Source: Dirofilaria immitis
Taxonomy: Eukaryota > Nematoda > Chromadorea > Rhabditida > Onchocercidae
Assembly: GCA_024305405.1 (NCBI GenBank)
Contig: JAKNDB010000107.1
Coordinates: 1,116,001-1,180,000, forward strand
Direction: 5' to 3'
DNA length: 64,000 bases
Positions 62,391 through 64,000 of the stretch are shown in pieces. Each line of letters starts with the position of its first letter. Positions within the stretch are counted from its first letter, which is position 1. A model generated the notes under the pieces. The model was not told the origin of the DNA, searched no databases, and saw only the letters and a program-made list of their open reading frames with translations. The position numbers and the translations under genes are program-made.

Positions 62391-62632
62391 ATTGCCAAAT
62401 AAACAAGGCAACGTATTGTAATCGATAGAATTTTGCAAAATTTAATGATAAATTTCAAATTGAAACATATTGGAAAATTTCTAGATGAAATGAAGTAAAG
62501 GATAGATAGAATGCCAAATAAACAAGGCAACGTATTGTAATCGATAGAATTTTGCAAGATTTAATGATAAATTTCAAATTGAAACATATTGGAAAATTTC
62601 TAGATGAAATGAAGTAAAGGATAGAATTGAAA
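62390..62632. repeat. Recent tandem duplication, about 121-bp unit
   Basis: The block starting 'tgccaaataaacaaggcaac' and ending 'gaagtaaaggataga' occurs at about 62393-62510 and 62513-62628 with one substitution (aaaattta/agattta). The near identity points to a very young event or an assembly artefact. Confidence 0.95.
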
Positions 62633-63407
62633 CTGATGAAAAGAAGTCGTTTAACAAAATATACATTTAAATTTCATTCATTAATTTTTTTCCTTTTTTT
62701 TTTCAACTTTAAAAATTTGCTGAAAAAAAAAAAAAGAAGAAAAATGAAACTTATCAAGATTAGTCAAGTTTTGGATGAATAATGTTTAGAAAGGATGAAA
62801 GGCAAATAAAATCTATTACCATGAATTGTCTTAGAGCTTTTAAATGTCGAATAGTGCAAAATGCTAACTTCGAATATTGTTGCAAATTCAAAACTAAAAC
62901 TATGCAAAATATGCTCAAATATCGTGATTTTGTTTGCATCCATTTTACTAATTTTATAATGACAACTGTTGAAAATATATTCATCCTTGTTGTTTGTTTT
63001 CTCAATCATTTTTTTTTTCTCATTCAACTAAATTCATTTCTGTACGAAAATATTATTTCAACAAAACAAATTTATCTTCTGATTATTCAAATTAAAGCTT
63101 AAAAATGGATTAGAATAAAAATGACAATAGATCAATTCATATTTTCTCGATACATTCCTTTAATGAATCTTTTTTTTTTTCAATTAACAACACAATCTTA
63201 TGTAACATATCAACTTAACTTATCTTTCTTATCTGTTTCATTGAATATATCGATAATTTGAAAGCTATTCGAAGAATAATCTTTATTTAATAAAAATAGA
63301 AACAAATCTAAATCTAAAGTATTGTTATTTTTATAGTAGAAAAATTGATCCTTCAAACAAATGCAAATGATTCCAAAACTAAGAGAAAAAATTTGAATTA
63401 ATTCACG

Positions 63408-63412
<5 letters not shown>
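62633..63412. other. Stretch with competing open frames, no gene called
   Basis: The 62760-63110 segment is open for 80-106 codons in three frames across both strands, so composition, not selection, may explain it. The plus-strand frame at 62782 ends in a hydrophobic stretch (ENIFILVVCFLNHFFF). No splice or family evidence separates the options. Confidence 0.35.
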
Positions 63413-63453
<41 letters not shown>

Positions 63454-63455
63454 TA
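63413..63455. repeat. (AG)n microsatellite
   Basis: About 18 AG units followed by purine-rich variants. Confidence 0.95.
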
Positions 63456-63878
63456 GAGAGAAAGAGAGAAAGAGGTAAAATGATATCAAGAGAAATGGGA
63501 TGAATTCAAGAAGTTGCATTGCATTATAGAAATGCAAAAATAAATGAGCAAAAAAATAGATATTGCTGAAATGATAGCAAGCAAACAACTGGAAACAAAT
63601 AGAAGTGGAAGAAAAGTAGCAATGATACTTTCATGTATAAGCAAAAGTTGCATCTTAATGAGGAAAAATTCAAACATACTGTGGAATTTGTTAGAAGCTT
63701 CTCAACTATCATTTTATATCTTTCTGAATTCAAATACTTCATTCGTTTATCGTAAATTCAATTTTTGAAATAATTTTTTGAAATAGGAAAAACTGGATGA
63801 TATCAAGATTGATAAATTCACAATTTGAAACATATTAAAAATGAAAACTCTAAATCTTCAATTCATTAATATAGAGAA

Positions 63879-64000
63879 ATGAAAGTTACAAAAAAATCTT
63901 CCAAATCATTGTTATCAACGATTCGTACTCCTATTCCTGGACACCGAATAGAATCAAACTTTATCCCGCCACTTGGTACTCCAGTAATAATAATAATAAT
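63879..64000 (+). CDS. Start of a gene running off the window, partial
   Basis: An ATG at 63879 opens MKVTKKSSKSLLSTIRTPIP and continues (GHRIESNFIPPLGTP) to the window edge. Codon use is protein-like: basic Ser/Lys-rich start, then Pro/Thr motifs (RTPIPG, PPLGTP) resembling proline-directed phosphorylation sites. Close to the end a GTAATA begins an AAT run, so the exon may stop after ...GTP with a donor there, or the repeat may be translated. The product is not recognised. A second plus-strand frame upstream (63544, MSKKIDIAEMIASKQLETNR) might be an earlier exon, but no junction was confirmed. Confidence 0.4.
   Translation, partial: MKVTKKSSKSLLSTIRTPIPGHRIESNFIPPLGTPVIIII
63985..64000. repeat. 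(AAT)n microsatellite at window edge
   Basis: At least five AAT units, cut by the end of the window. Confidence 0.85.

Overview
This window looks like nuclear DNA of a nematode. It is very AT-rich and packed with simple and tandem repeats. Its genes are split by many introns with worm-type splice signals (GTAAGT, GTTTGT or GTATGT donors; TTTTAG or TTTCAG acceptors). The protein families also point there: a nematode DB-module protein, a CAP protein with ShKT domains, and a POU factor most like CEH-18. I cannot name the genus from sequence alone. No bacterial genes, CRISPR arrays, rRNA, convincing tRNA or transposase genes were seen.

Five multi-exon genes can be built by hand with every splice phase closing. 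(1) 8227-12095, plus: secreted alpha-carbonic anhydrase, 6 exons, 298 aa, all zinc ligands present, hydrophobic C-terminal tail. (2) 13163-13992, minus: small single-pass membrane protein, 3 exons, 133 aa, family not recognised, odd last splice acceptor. (3) 16485-19673, minus: secreted CAP protein with two C-terminal ShKT domains, 8 exons, 337 aa. (4) 28207-29871, plus: secreted cysteine-rich DB-module protein, 4 exons, 161 aa. (5) 33635-44393, minus: POU-homeodomain factor, at least 13 coding exons plus two alternative ones, about 612 or 626 aa. Weaker candidates are a small secreted or membrane protein on the minus strand (60500 to 58293), a possible exon at 61046-61258, and the start of a gene leaving the window at 63879 on the plus strand.

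Layout: 1-8200 has no firm gene but holds several minisatellites. 8.2-20 kb holds three genes. 20-28 kb is repeat-rich intergenic DNA. 28.2-29.9 kb is the DB gene. 33.6-44.4 kb is the POU gene. 45-58 kb is almost entirely microsatellites, minisatellites and polypurine or GT/CA tracts, including a (GAT)n block of about 700 bp. 58-64 kb has gene fragments and a recent tandem duplication.

The genes do not form an operon and spacing is in kilobases. Four of the five firm genes have a strong splice acceptor 15-25 nt before the ATG with no visible upstream exon, as expected for spliced-leader trans-splicing. The observations most worth following are: splice phases in the POU gene that make exons 7+8 and exon 9 mutually exclusive; a POU-gene exon that would end the protein before the DNA-binding domains; twin palindromic octamer (POU-site) elements upstream of the small membrane-protein gene; and two diverged copies of a dispersed element of about 340 bp that keep nuclear-receptor-like sites.
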